Shown in pieces: positions 1 to 6,941 of a stretch of DNA of 11,197 nucleotides. The notes beneath the pieces are model-generated. The model ran no database searches. It worked only from the letters and a program-made list of their open reading frames with translations, and had not been told where the DNA came from. Numbering within the stretch: the first letter of the stretch is position 1; each line of letters begins with the position of its first letter. The stretch lies in the NCBI GenBank assembly GCA_013042165.1, contig JABDQT010000093.1, forward strand, positions 1 to 11,197. Reading direction: 5' to 3'. A program made the translations under genes and the position numbers. Source of the DNA: Kiritimatiellales bacterium. GTDB lineage: Bacteria; Verrucomicrobiota; Kiritimatiellia; Kiritimatiellales; Pontiellaceae.

Positions 1-447
1 CATCATGACACCCTGCACCGCAAGATCCGGAAACTTCTGCGCAACACCGATAACGTTGCGTTCGAGCGGATCGGCATCGAAGCCAAACAGCAGGTCGGGC
101 GAGACCAGATGAAAGAAATGCAGCGCATGGCTCTGGAACATCTGGCCATAGTGCATCAGCCGGCGCATCTTTTCCGCCGTCGGTGTCAGCTGGTCGACCC
201 CCACGATGCCGTCCATCGCCTTGGCCGCAGCCAGATGGTGGCTCACGGGACAGATGCCGCACAGCCGCTGCACAAGCACCGGCACTTCCCAAAAAGGTCG
301 ACCTTGAATAAAGCGTTCAAAACCCCGGAACTCGACGATGTGCAGGCGAGCCTGGCTCACCTGCCCTTCCTCATTCAGCAGAATCGTCACCTTGCCGTGG
401 CCTTCCACGCGGGTGACCGGTTCGATCGTAATTTTTTTCGTTGTCAT
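1..447 (-). CDS. hoxH: NAD-reducing [NiFe] hydrogenase large subunit HoxH (3' end cut by window edge)
   Basis: This is the catalytic subunit of a soluble group 3d [NiFe] hydrogenase, which binds the Ni-Fe(CN)2CO centre and splits or forms H2. Only the first 149 codons are in the window and the frame is open to the left edge. The protein starts MTTKKITIEPVTRVEGHGKV, a typical large-subunit N terminus. The L1 motif RLCGICPVSHH at about residues 61-71 supplies the first two active-site cysteines (C63, C66). The stretches VEFRGFERF, PFWEVP and TPTAEKMRRL resemble what I remember of Cupriavidus necator HoxH. The second cysteine pair (L2, near the C terminus) lies outside the window and cannot be checked. 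The ATG at 447 is preceded 6 nt away by AGGAGG. It is the last visible gene of hoxFUYH, 92 nt after hoxY. Family assignment is sure; the exact subgroup rests on the hoxF, hoxU and hoxY neighbours. Confidence 0.95.
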   Translation of the reverse strand, partial: MTTKKITIEPVTRVEGHGKVTILLNEEGQVSQARLHIVEFRGFERFIQGRPFWEVPVLVQRLCGICPVSHHLAAAKAMDGIVGVDQLTPTAEKMRRLMHYGQMFQSHALHFFHLVSPDLLFGFDADPLERNVIGVAQKFPDLAVQGVMM

Positions 448-453
448 GAAAAC

Positions 454-459
454 CCTCCT
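454..459 (-). promoter_or_regulatory. Shine-Dalgarno site of hoxH
   Basis: AGGAGG on the minus strand lies 6 nt before the ATG at 447 and fixes the hoxH start. The intergenic repeat at 461-482 ends immediately upstream of it. Confidence 0.85.
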
Positions 460-460
460 T

Positions 461-482
461 GCGTACTACGTATTGCGTATTC
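461..482. repeat. Intergenic TACG/ATTGCG-type repeat, copy 1 (hoxY-hoxH gap)
   Basis: The hoxY-hoxH gap holds a run built from TACG and TTGCGTA units. On the minus strand it reads as ATACGCAATACG followed by TAGTACGC. The same type of sequence appears in the aspS-hisS gap and, as a fragment, before smc. The core ATACGTAGTACGC differs at only two positions from TTACGTAGTTCGC in the aspS-hisS gap. It does not encode anything visible. The rest of this 92-nt gap has a weak 5-bp hairpin (CGCAC/GTGCG, 506-519) and a short TCAGAT doublet (481-493). Confidence 0.6.
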
Positions 483-539
483 AGATTTCAGATCTATTTC
501 CATTCCGCACTGCTGTGCGAGCTTTGCGTTCTTTTGTGG

Positions 540-1085
540 CTAATCATACTTGAGCAGTTCATAAGGAAGTTCGACCGGCTGATTGGTCAGCAGGGCGGTA
601 AGTGCCGCCCAGAGCGTATCGGCCGAAGGCGGACAGCCCGGCAGGAAATAGTCGATCTTCACCACTTCGTGCGCCGGATAGACTTTGTCGAGCAACAGTG
701 GAATCTCGGGATCCTGCGGAGTAATGCCCTGCGGATTATAGACCGTCGGCCCGTCGCGATACGCTTCGTTGATGCACTCTTCGAGCGGAATATTGTTCCG
801 CATGGCGGGAATCCCGCCCATGGTAGCGCAGTCGCCGAATGAAATGAGTATATCGCAGTTTTTTCGGAACTCGTGCAGTACATGCACATTTTCCTCGTTG
901 CAGCATCCGCCTTCGATCAGGCCGATGGCACAGCGCTGGGAGATATGCTTGATATCGTCGATCGGTGAACGGTCGAAATCAACCAGTTCGATCAGCTGCA
1001 GAATACGGTCGTCAATATCGAGCAGCGACATGTGGCAGCCGAAGCATCCGGCCAGTGATGTACTTGCAACTCTGGGTTTGCTCAT
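540..1085 (-). CDS. hoxY: NAD-reducing hydrogenase small subunit HoxY
   Basis: Small subunit of the hydrogenase arm; it carries the proximal [4Fe-4S] cluster that passes electrons from the HoxH active site towards HoxU/HoxF. It has 181 residues, the short form typical of group 3 enzymes (no Tat signal and no C-terminal domain with medial and distal clusters), so it is cytoplasmic. Expected cluster ligands are visible: C14 and C17 in CFGCHMS, C86 in GDCATMGG, and C151 in PGCPPSAD. A further adjacent pair, C61-C62 in GGCCNEEN, sits in a loop conserved in the family. The ATG at 1085 overlaps the hoxU stop (ATGA), indicating translational coupling. The 92-nt gap to hoxH is the largest in the operon and contains the repeat. 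The family call is firm. Confidence 0.95.
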   Translation of the reverse strand: MSKPRVASTSLAGCFGCHMSLLDIDDRILQLIELVDFDRSPIDDIKHISQRCAIGLIEGGCCNEENVHVLHEFRKNCDILISFGDCATMGGIPAMRNNIPLEECINEAYRDGPTVYNPQGITPQDPEIPLLLDKVYPAHEVVKIDYFLPGCPPSADTLWAALTALLTNQPVELPYELLKYD

Positions 1086-1789
1086 GATTTTACCCCCTCG
1101 ATATCCGAACCGATCGGCTCTTTATCGTAGATCCGTTTGCCCACGGGCACCTCAAATCCGACACGTTTCTTGATGATGCATCCAACCGGACAGATATCGG
1201 CCGCCTTGTCGGTGACCGCCATATCGGTATCCCCCAGGGCGCGTTCACCGTCCACCCCGATCTTGCGTTCGAAACCCCGACCGATCGACTGGAAGACATT
1301 CTTGCCGTCGAGCTCCTGCGAAGCGCGCACGCAACGGGCGCACATGATGCAGCGGTTGTGATCCAGCATGATGTCGGGATGGGTCGCATCGACATCCTTT
1401 TCCGGGAACTGATAGGGATATTGCGGAGCCGTGATGCCGAAGCGATAGGCCAGCGCCTGCAGTTCGCAGTTGCCGCTTTTTTCGCAGAACATGCAGAAGT
1501 GGTTCCCTTCCACAAACATCATATCGATAATGTTGCGCCGATGCTGCAGCAGCTCCGGGGTTTCGTTCATGATTTCCATGCCCTCCATGACCGGCTTGAC
1601 ACAGGCCGCCTGTGCCCGGCCATCGACAACCACGGTGCATACACGGCAGCTCCCGATCGGCTTCAGGTCGGGATGCGCACACAGGCGCGGAATATAAATC
1701 CCGGCTTCATCCGCCGCCTGCATGATCGTTTGCCCCAGCCTGGCTTCAATCTCTTTTCCGTCAATTTTGATTTTAATCGCATCACTCAT
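1082..1789 (-). CDS. hoxU: NAD-reducing hydrogenase diaphorase subunit HoxU
   Basis: Electron-transfer subunit of the diaphorase arm, homologous to the N-terminal part of NuoG. In 235 residues it shows, in order: a plant-type [2Fe-2S] domain with C37, C48, C51 and C63; a His-Cys cluster motif with H97, C99, C102 and C108 (GNHFC then GNCELQ); and a ferredoxin-like cluster with C147, C150 and C153 (CIMCARC) completed by C200 in CPVGC (C204 is an extra cysteine). Full length for HoxU. It links FMN in HoxF to the proximal cluster in HoxY. Its AGGAG Shine-Dalgarno overlaps the hoxF stop codon (TAGGAG), 9 nt separate the two genes, and its own stop overlaps the hoxY start. This is a tightly coupled operon position. 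FdhA- or NDH-type paralogues share the fold, but the HoxY/HoxH neighbours settle the call. Confidence 0.95.
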   Translation of the reverse strand: MSDAIKIKIDGKEIEARLGQTIMQAADEAGIYIPRLCAHPDLKPIGSCRVCTVVVDGRAQAACVKPVMEGMEIMNETPELLQHRRNIIDMMFVEGNHFCMFCEKSGNCELQALAYRFGITAPQYPYQFPEKDVDATHPDIMLDHNRCIMCARCVRASQELDGKNVFQSIGRGFERKIGVDGERALGDTDMAVTDKAADICPVGCIIKKRVGFEVPVGKRIYDKEPIGSDIEGVKS

Positions 1790-1798
1790 AGTTTTCTC

Positions 1799-3613
1799 CT
1801 AGGCATGGAAAATTTCCGAACGGCGTCCGGCAATGGCACTGGCTTCTTCAACCGCCTTCATAATGTTGAACGACTTGTTCATTCCGCTGCCGTTGTCTTT
1901 CACCAAGGCGTTGTATACCGGCCGGAAGTTTTTCAAGGTCGACAGAACCGGATTCGGCGAGGTCTGTCCCAATCCGCACCGGCTGGTATACTTGACGCTT
2001 TCCCCCAGACGCTGGAGATAATCGAGATCGCCCTGCGATCCCTCGCCCTTGCGCACCCGCTCGAGCCGGTTTTTCAGCAGCACATTGCCCACGCGGCAGG
2101 GCACGCAGTAGCCGCAGCTTTCGTCCACAAAGAACTCCATGAAGGCCTCCGTGACTTCAAGAATATCGCGCTGGTTGCTGAAGACCATCATCGACCCGCC
2201 GGTTGAAAGTTCCTCGTAGCTGATTCCCAGACCAAACTGCGCGGGGCCGACCATCTGTCCGGATGGGCCGCCCACGCATACACAGGCCACATCATCCGCC
2301 CCGGCTCGCTCGAGAATATCGCTGAGTCTGGTGCCGAACGGAACTTCGTAGATACCCGGCCGTGCGCAGTCTCCGCACACACTCAACAACTTCGTCCCTG
2401 TGCTCTTGCCGGTACCGATGGAAGAAAACCAACCCGGGCCCATGTCCGCGATGCGCGCGGCACAGCAATAGCTTTCGACATTGTTCACCGCTGTGGGCGA
2501 AACCATGTAGCCCTTGACCACAGGGAACGGCGTCCGGTCGGTCGGGTCGCCGCGTGTGCCTTCGCACGAACTGATCAGCGAGGTTTCCTCGCCGCATACA
2601 TACGCGCCAGCCCCCATCTGAATACGGACGTCGAAGTTAAATCCTTCCTTGCCGAGAATATTGTTCCCGAGCAGGTTGGCCGCGCGCCGCTGATTCATCT
2701 TGTCTTCGAGAAAAGCCCGGAGATAGGCATATTCTGCTCGAAGGTAGATAATGCCCGTCTCCGCGCCAATCGCATAAGCCGCAATCGTCATTCCTTCAAG
2801 AACAAGGTCGGCGCGCTCGGTGAGCAGCACGCGGTCCTTGAATGTGCCCGGCTCGCCCTCATCGGCATTGCACAGCACATATTTATCGGTGCCGGGTGAC
2901 GAGCGGGTCAGCGCCCATTTGAGTCCGGTCAGGAACCCCGCTCCGCCACGGCCCCGCAGTCCGGAGGTCTTTACATCCTCGATCACCTCTTCCGGTGTCA
3001 TGGTCAGGGTCTTGCGCAGGCCGGCATCCTTGCGATAGTCGGATAGAATTACGGGCCCTGCTTCGCAGATATTGTTCTTCACCATCGCCTGTACCAGCGG
3101 ATCGGCATTGTTGCCGTCACCGACTTCGGTGATCAGTGTCTGCGGGTCGGGATTCGCCTTCAGCTGTTCAATGATCGCCGGAATTTTCTCCGGGGTCAGG
3201 TTGGTGATCACCGTATCGTTCACCATCATGGCTGGTGCCTGGTCGCTCATGCCTATGCACGCCGTTTTTTCCAGCGTGATGTTTCCGTCGGCAGTCGTTT
3301 CATCAAAATTGATATTCAGTGCCTTGCACAGTGTTTCGCCGACTTCATCGCCGCCCTGGAATCGATCAATAATGTCGTCGCATAAGCGAATGACCACATC
3401 GCCCTGTTTCTTATCGGAAAGGAAGGAATAGAATGAAACGACACTTTCGACTTCAACACGGTGCGTGCCGGCGTGTTCGGCAATCAGACCAAAAGCTTCG
3501 CGCGGAACATGATCGAATGCTTCCTGCACTTCACGCACAATGTCCATCAAGCGGGCACGGTCATGGTCATACCTGGCACAGATCTGCTCAATCTTTGAAG
3601 TCATCGTACTCAT
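1799..3613 (-). CDS. hoxF: NAD-reducing hydrogenase diaphorase subunit HoxF with fused NuoE-like N-terminal domain
   Basis: NAD(H)-binding, FMN-containing subunit of the bidirectional hydrogenase. From the ATG at 3613 it has 604 residues, close to C. necator HoxF. Residues about 8-155 are a NuoE/HoxE-like domain; residues about 175-604 are NuoF-like. Visible motifs: GLRGRGGAGF (218-227) and NADEGEPGTFKD (249-260) for FMN/NAD binding, GAGAYVCGEE (334-343), and a [4Fe-4S] site with C500, C503, C506 (CGYCVPC) and C546. In the NuoE-like part only C78 and C119 remain of the usual C-x4-C and C-x3-C pairs; the partner positions are D83 and S123, so a [2Fe-2S] cluster is not expected there. The frame is open back to an ATG at 3691, but AGGAGG lies 7 nt before 3613, and the upstream 26 codons are hydrophobic and AT-rich, unlike the family, so I chose 3613. 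First gene of hoxFUYH. Confidence 0.95.
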   Translation of the reverse strand: MSTMTSKIEQICARYDHDRARLMDIVREVQEAFDHVPREAFGLIAEHAGTHRVEVESVVSFYSFLSDKKQGDVVIRLCDDIIDRFQGGDEVGETLCKALNINFDETTADGNITLEKTACIGMSDQAPAMMVNDTVITNLTPEKIPAIIEQLKANPDPQTLITEVGDGNNADPLVQAMVKNNICEAGPVILSDYRKDAGLRKTLTMTPEEVIEDVKTSGLRGRGGAGFLTGLKWALTRSSPGTDKYVLCNADEGEPGTFKDRVLLTERADLVLEGMTIAAYAIGAETGIIYLRAEYAYLRAFLEDKMNQRRAANLLGNNILGKEGFNFDVRIQMGAGAYVCGEETSLISSCEGTRGDPTDRTPFPVVKGYMVSPTAVNNVESYCCAARIADMGPGWFSSIGTGKSTGTKLLSVCGDCARPGIYEVPFGTRLSDILERAGADDVACVCVGGPSGQMVGPAQFGLGISYEELSTGGSMMVFSNQRDILEVTEAFMEFFVDESCGYCVPCRVGNVLLKNRLERVRKGEGSQGDLDYLQRLGESVKYTSRCGLGQTSPNPVLSTLKNFRPVYNALVKDNGSGMNKSFNIMKAVEEASAIAGRRSEIFHA

Positions 3614-3620
3614 CGGGTGT

Positions 3621-3626
3621 CCTCCT
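3621..3626 (-). promoter_or_regulatory. Shine-Dalgarno site deciding the hoxF start
   Basis: AGGAGG on the minus strand, 7 nt upstream of the ATG at 3613. It decides between 3613 and the alternative in-frame ATG at 3691, which I see no good ribosome binding site for. Confidence 0.8.
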
Positions 3627-3748
3627 GCGTAAACAAAGCCTATTTGATAGATATAAAAATATCGATTGATGACTAAAAAGCAAGAGATCAAATCCCGAAA
3701 TGACTTAAATAGGCGTATTTAGATCAAATCCAAATAACCCTATTGGCA
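3627..3748 (-). promoter_or_regulatory. Upstream regulatory region of the hox operon with an 11-bp direct repeat
   Basis: This AT-rich stretch lies between the aspS terminator and hoxF and should hold the hox promoter. AGATCAAATCC occurs exactly twice (3685-3695 and 3721-3731), 36 bp apart. GCCTATTT (3638-3645) and AAATAGGC (3707-3714) form an inverted repeat around the nearer copy. The minus strand is rich in TATATT-like hexamers near 3650-3665, but no -35/-10 pair with good spacing stands out, and I found no sigma-54 -24/-12 element. The repeats look like binding sites for a transcription factor, which cannot be named from sequence. Confidence 0.45.
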
Positions 3749-3777
3749 CAAAAAAACCGCCTGTTATGAACAGACGG
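3749..3777 (-). terminator. Intrinsic terminator after aspS
   Basis: On the minus strand CCGTCTGTT pairs with AACAGGCGG (9 bp including one G-T pair) across a 3-nt loop, followed directly by a run of seven or more T. It lies about 25 nt past the aspS stop at 3803. It should end the hisS-aspS transcript and separate it from the hox operon. Confidence 0.8.
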
Positions 3778-3802
3778 TCATGAAATGCACCAGATAACAG
3801 CC

Positions 3803-5602
3803 TTATTCGCCGCCGTTCTCGATCTCCTCTTCGACCTTCTTGGGCAGGTGGATCTTGAGGTGCAGATCGCGCACCTGGTGGTGCTCGACATTGCCGGGCG
3901 CGCCCATCAAAAGATCCTGCGCCTTCTGGTTCATCGGAAACGCGATCACTTCGCGAATATTCGGCTCATCGGCCAGCAGCATGATGATGCGATCGACGCC
4001 CGGAGCAATACCGGCATGCGGCGGCGCGCCATATTGAAACGCACGGTGCAACGCCGGGAATTTCTCTTCTACAATCGATTGGTCGTAGCCGGCAATATCA
4101 AACGCCTTGACCATCAGCTCGGGGCTGTGGTTACGCACGGCACCGGAAGAGAGCTCTGTACCGTTGCAGACAATGTCATACTGGAAGGCAAGAATCTCGA
4201 GCGGATCCTTGTTCAGCAGATCGTCCATACCGCCCTGCGGCATCGAGAACGGATTGTGCGAGAACTCGACCTTGCCTTCATCATCGAGCTCATACATCGG
4301 AAAGTCGACGATCCAGCAAAACCTGAAGACATCGGGATCAATGAGTCCGAGACGCTTGCCGAGCTCATCGCGTACGGCGGCACCAATTTCCGAAGCCGGC
4401 TTGAGCTTGTCGGCAATGAAGAACATGACGTCGCCGTCGCCCACCCCGCCGAGCTGCTTGAGTTGGTTGAGTGTGTCTTCGGAAAGGAACTTGGCGATCG
4501 GGCTCTGGATTTCGCCGTCGACCCAGCGCAGGTACCCGAGACCCTTGGAACCGACGGACTGCGCAAACTTGATCATGTCGTCGAAGAACTTGCGCGATTC
4601 GCCGGCACAGCCTTTGGCGGCAATGGTTTTGACGACACCGCCGGAAGCAACGACGCCGGCGAAAGCCTTAAAGTCGCAGTCGCGGAACAGTTCGGTGGCA
4701 TCCTGCATGACCAGCGGGTTGCGCAGATCGGGTTTATCGGTGCCGTATTTTTCCATCGCTTCCCGATAGGGAATGCGGGTGAAAGGAATATCATCGACCC
4801 GCTTGTCGGAAAACTCGGTGAAGATCTGGTGCAGCACCTTTTCATTGACCTCAAAGACATCGTCCTGCGTGGCGAAGGCCATCTCCATATCCAGCTGGTA
4901 GAATTCACCTGGCGAGCGGTCGGCTCGGGCGTCCTCATCGCGAAAGCACGGGGCGATCTGGAAGTAGCGGTCGAAGCCGGAGGTCATGAGCAGCTGCTTA
5001 AACTGCTGGGGCGCCTGCGGCAGGGCGTAGAATTTACCGGGATGAACGCGGCTCGGGACGAGGTAGTCGCGGGCACCTTCCGGCGAACTGCTCGTCAGAA
5101 TCGGCGTCTGAATTTCCATGAAGCCCTCGCCCGTCATGAGCTCCCGCATACGGGAGATGACCTTCGAGCGCAGCATGATATTCTTGTGAAGGCTATCACG
5201 ACGCAGGTCGAGGAAGCGGTATTCGAGCCGCAGGGTTTCATTGCACTCCTCTTCCTTGGCAATCTGGAACGGAATAACCTTGGATTCGCCCAGGGTCTCC
5301 ATCTCTTTGGCCACGATTTCGATGTCACCGGTCGGGAGCTTCGGATTGATCGCTTCCGGAATGCGATCGACGACCTGGCCGGTAAAGCAGATCGTGGATT
5401 CCACGCGCCAGTGCTCGACCCCCTTGTAAAAGGGTTGTGAAGGATCGATCACAATCTGGGTCAGGCCATAGTGGTCGCGCAGATCGATAAAAATGATGCC
5501 GCCATGGTCGCGTACGCTGTGAACCCAGCCGGATACCTTGACAATTTCATGGACGTTTTCTTTTCGCAATTCGCCGCATGTGTGGGTTCTATAACGATGC
5601 AT
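3803..5602 (-). CDS. aspS: Aspartyl-tRNA synthetase (bacterial type, possibly non-discriminating)
   Basis: Charges tRNA-Asp (perhaps also tRNA-Asn) with aspartate in the cytoplasm. From the ATG at 5602 it has 599 residues, full length for the bacterial enzyme. Order: N-terminal OB-fold anticodon-binding domain (about 1-105), class II catalytic core with motif 2 FRDEDARADR (220-229), the bacterial GAD insertion (roughly 285-405), then motif 3 GIAPGVDRI (531-539) and the C-terminal signature AQDLLMGAP. In the anticodon domain the RDHGG motif places His at residue 33; as I recall, His here (versus Leu) goes with non-discriminating AspRS. A TTG at 5617 extends the frame by five codons, but it lies inside the ribosome binding site GAGGAGT (5611-5617), so the ATG at 5602 is preferred. 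Follows hisS by 94 nt, a common pairing, and ends at a terminator. Confidence 0.96.
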   Translation of the reverse strand: MHRYRTHTCGELRKENVHEIVKVSGWVHSVRDHGGIIFIDLRDHYGLTQIVIDPSQPFYKGVEHWRVESTICFTGQVVDRIPEAINPKLPTGDIEIVAKEMETLGESKVIPFQIAKEEECNETLRLEYRFLDLRRDSLHKNIMLRSKVISRMRELMTGEGFMEIQTPILTSSSPEGARDYLVPSRVHPGKFYALPQAPQQFKQLLMTSGFDRYFQIAPCFRDEDARADRSPGEFYQLDMEMAFATQDDVFEVNEKVLHQIFTEFSDKRVDDIPFTRIPYREAMEKYGTDKPDLRNPLVMQDATELFRDCDFKAFAGVVASGGVVKTIAAKGCAGESRKFFDDMIKFAQSVGSKGLGYLRWVDGEIQSPIAKFLSEDTLNQLKQLGGVGDGDVMFFIADKLKPASEIGAAVRDELGKRLGLIDPDVFRFCWIVDFPMYELDDEGKVEFSHNPFSMPQGGMDDLLNKDPLEILAFQYDIVCNGTELSSGAVRNHSPELMVKAFDIAGYDQSIVEEKFPALHRAFQYGAPPHAGIAPGVDRIIMLLADEPNIREVIAFPMNQKAQDLLMGAPGNVEHHQVRDLHLKIHLPKKVEEEIENGGE

Positions 5603-5627
5603 GTGATTACTCCTCAAACCTGTTTGT

Positions 5628-5715
5628 TATTACTGCGTATTACTTACTGCGCATTGCCCACCCGCAGGCCAGTGGTACGAAATACGATTTTACGCATTAC
5701 GTAGTTCGCAATACG
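5628..5715. repeat. Intergenic TACG/ATTGCG-type repeat, copy 2 (hisS 3' end and hisS-aspS gap)
   Basis: Two blocks of the same low-complexity sequence as at 461-482. Block a (5628-5656) contains ACTGCGTATTACTTACTGCG. Block b (5676-5715) contains TACGAAATACG, TTACGCATTACG and TAGTTCGCAATACG. Between them is a GC-rich spacer (5657-5675) with no strong hairpin. Block b runs into the 3' end of hisS, where it encodes the last residues and the TAA stop. The remainder of the gap carries the aspS ribosome binding site. Confidence 0.6.
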
Positions 5716-6941
5716 TCTTCTAATTTAAGTTCTTCCTGCGAACCTTCGGCCATATTTTTAACCATCGCGGTTCCTTTTGAAATTTCGTTCTCACCGCGGA
5801 TGATGACCTTCTCCGCCCCGGAGCGATCGGCCTTGCGCATCTGAGCCTTCATGCTCTTGGCGGCCAATTCCATGCCGCAATGGATTCCCTTCGCCCGCAG
5901 TTCGCGCGCGAGTTTCATATTTTCGGCCAGTGCTTCCTCGCCCAGCGAGACCAGCCAGATCCCGCCCCGGGGAACAAACTGATCGGCCGTGATCCCGCAG
6001 GCTTCCAGCGAAGTGATGACGCGTTCCATGCCCATGGCGAATCCAACGCCCGGAATACCCTTTTTGCCGAGCGCAATTTCGTAGCGCCCGCCGCCGGCAA
6101 TGGCATTCTGCGCACCGAGTGCGTCATGGGTGATTTCCCAAACGGTATGCACATAGTAATCAAGACCCCGCACCAGTTGCGGGTTGAGCTCCACTTCGAT
6201 GCCCATGTTTTTCAGAGCGTTGATCACCTGATCGAGATAGGCGCGCGAATCCGCGCTCATGAACTCGATGGCCGAGGGGATTCGCCGGACAATTTCGGCG
6301 CACTTTTCATTCTTGCAGTCTATCACGCGCAAGACGTTTTCAGCGATGCGGCGTTGGCAGTCTTCGCACAGCTCCGCGAGATGCGGCTGGAGCGCCTTGC
6401 GCAATCCATCGACCACCGGCTGGCGGTCGTCCATGGCGCCGCGGGTGCTGATCTGTATCTTCGAGCCGGTCAGCCCCCACGCGTCGAGCAGGTGCTGCTG
6501 AAGTGCAATGCATTCGGCATCGGCCAACGGGTTCGGCTCGCCGGTGGCTTCAACACCAACCTGGTGGAACTGCCGTTTGCGCCCCGCCTGCGGTCGTTCG
6601 CAACGAAACATCGGCGCAATGTAAAATACACGGGCGTTGAGCCCTTCCTCTCCGCGCCCTGCCAAATGGCGAATCGTGCCGGCCGTGCCTTCGGGCCGGA
6701 GTGCGAGTTCCCGACCGCCGCGGTCCTCGAAGGCATACATTTCCTTCTGCACCACATCGGTCGTATCGCCGATGGAACGCTTGAAGACGGAAAGCTTTTC
6801 GAGCGAGGGCGTACGCAGCTCTTCATACCCATAACAGGCAAAGATCGTGCGCGCTTTTTCCTCAATCATGCGCCAGATATATATTTCAGGCGCACGGATA
6901 TCGGACATGCCCTGCAGGGGCTGAAACTCGTTACTTGCCAT
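5697..6941 (-). CDS. hisS: Histidyl-tRNA synthetase
   Basis: Class IIa synthetase that charges tRNA-His. It has 414 residues, normal length. Visible motifs: PEGTAG (83-88) in the catalytic core, motif 2 MFRCERPQAGRKRQFHQ (111-127), the HisA motif LVRGLDYY (256-263), the glycine-rich AGGGRYE (282-288), and motif 3 GVGFAMGMERV (298-308). Residues from about 328 form the C-terminal anticodon-binding domain. The start ATG at 6941 fits the family N terminus (FQPLQGMSDI), though the ribosome binding site is weak (GGAA about 9 nt upstream). The final codons (LRTT) and the TAA stop fall in the low-complexity intergenic repeat, so the natural C terminus may have been altered by it. Sits between the HU-family gene (146 nt upstream) and aspS (94 nt downstream), probably co-transcribed with aspS. 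Confidence 0.96.
   Translation of the reverse strand: MASNEFQPLQGMSDIRAPEIYIWRMIEEKARTIFACYGYEELRTPSLEKLSVFKRSIGDTTDVVQKEMYAFEDRGGRELALRPEGTAGTIRHLAGRGEEGLNARVFYIAPMFRCERPQAGRKRQFHQVGVEATGEPNPLADAECIALQQHLLDAWGLTGSKIQISTRGAMDDRQPVVDGLRKALQPHLAELCEDCQRRIAENVLRVIDCKNEKCAEIVRRIPSAIEFMSADSRAYLDQVINALKNMGIEVELNPQLVRGLDYYVHTVWEITHDALGAQNAIAGGGRYEIALGKKGIPGVGFAMGMERVITSLEACGITADQFVPRGGIWLVSLGEEALAENMKLARELRAKGIHCGMELAAKSMKAQMRKADRSGAEKVIIRGENEISKGTAMVKNMAEGSQEELKLEDVLRTT

Noticed and set aside
461..482. CRISPR-like or transposon-end origin of the TACG-type repeat
   Set aside because: Units are irregular, there are no unique equal-length spacers, no flanking target duplication and no transposase gene.
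1358..2206. 282-codon plus-strand open frame opposite hoxU and hoxF
   Set aside because: Spans two real genes antisense and has no domain resemblance.
3614..3691. Longer hoxF starting at the upstream ATG (630 residues)
   Set aside because: No ribosome binding site for it, the added residues are unlike HoxF, and AGGAGG is ideally placed for the ATG at 3613.
3744..3760. Sigma-54-like TGGCAC on the plus strand
   Set aside because: It points away from hoxF, the required TTGC is missing at the right spacing, and the adjacent A run belongs to the aspS terminator.
3785..5440. 551-codon open frame on the plus strand opposite aspS
   Set aside because: It is antisense to a complete, motif-rich aspS; its sequence has no recognisable domain, and GC-biased third positions keep the opposite frame open.
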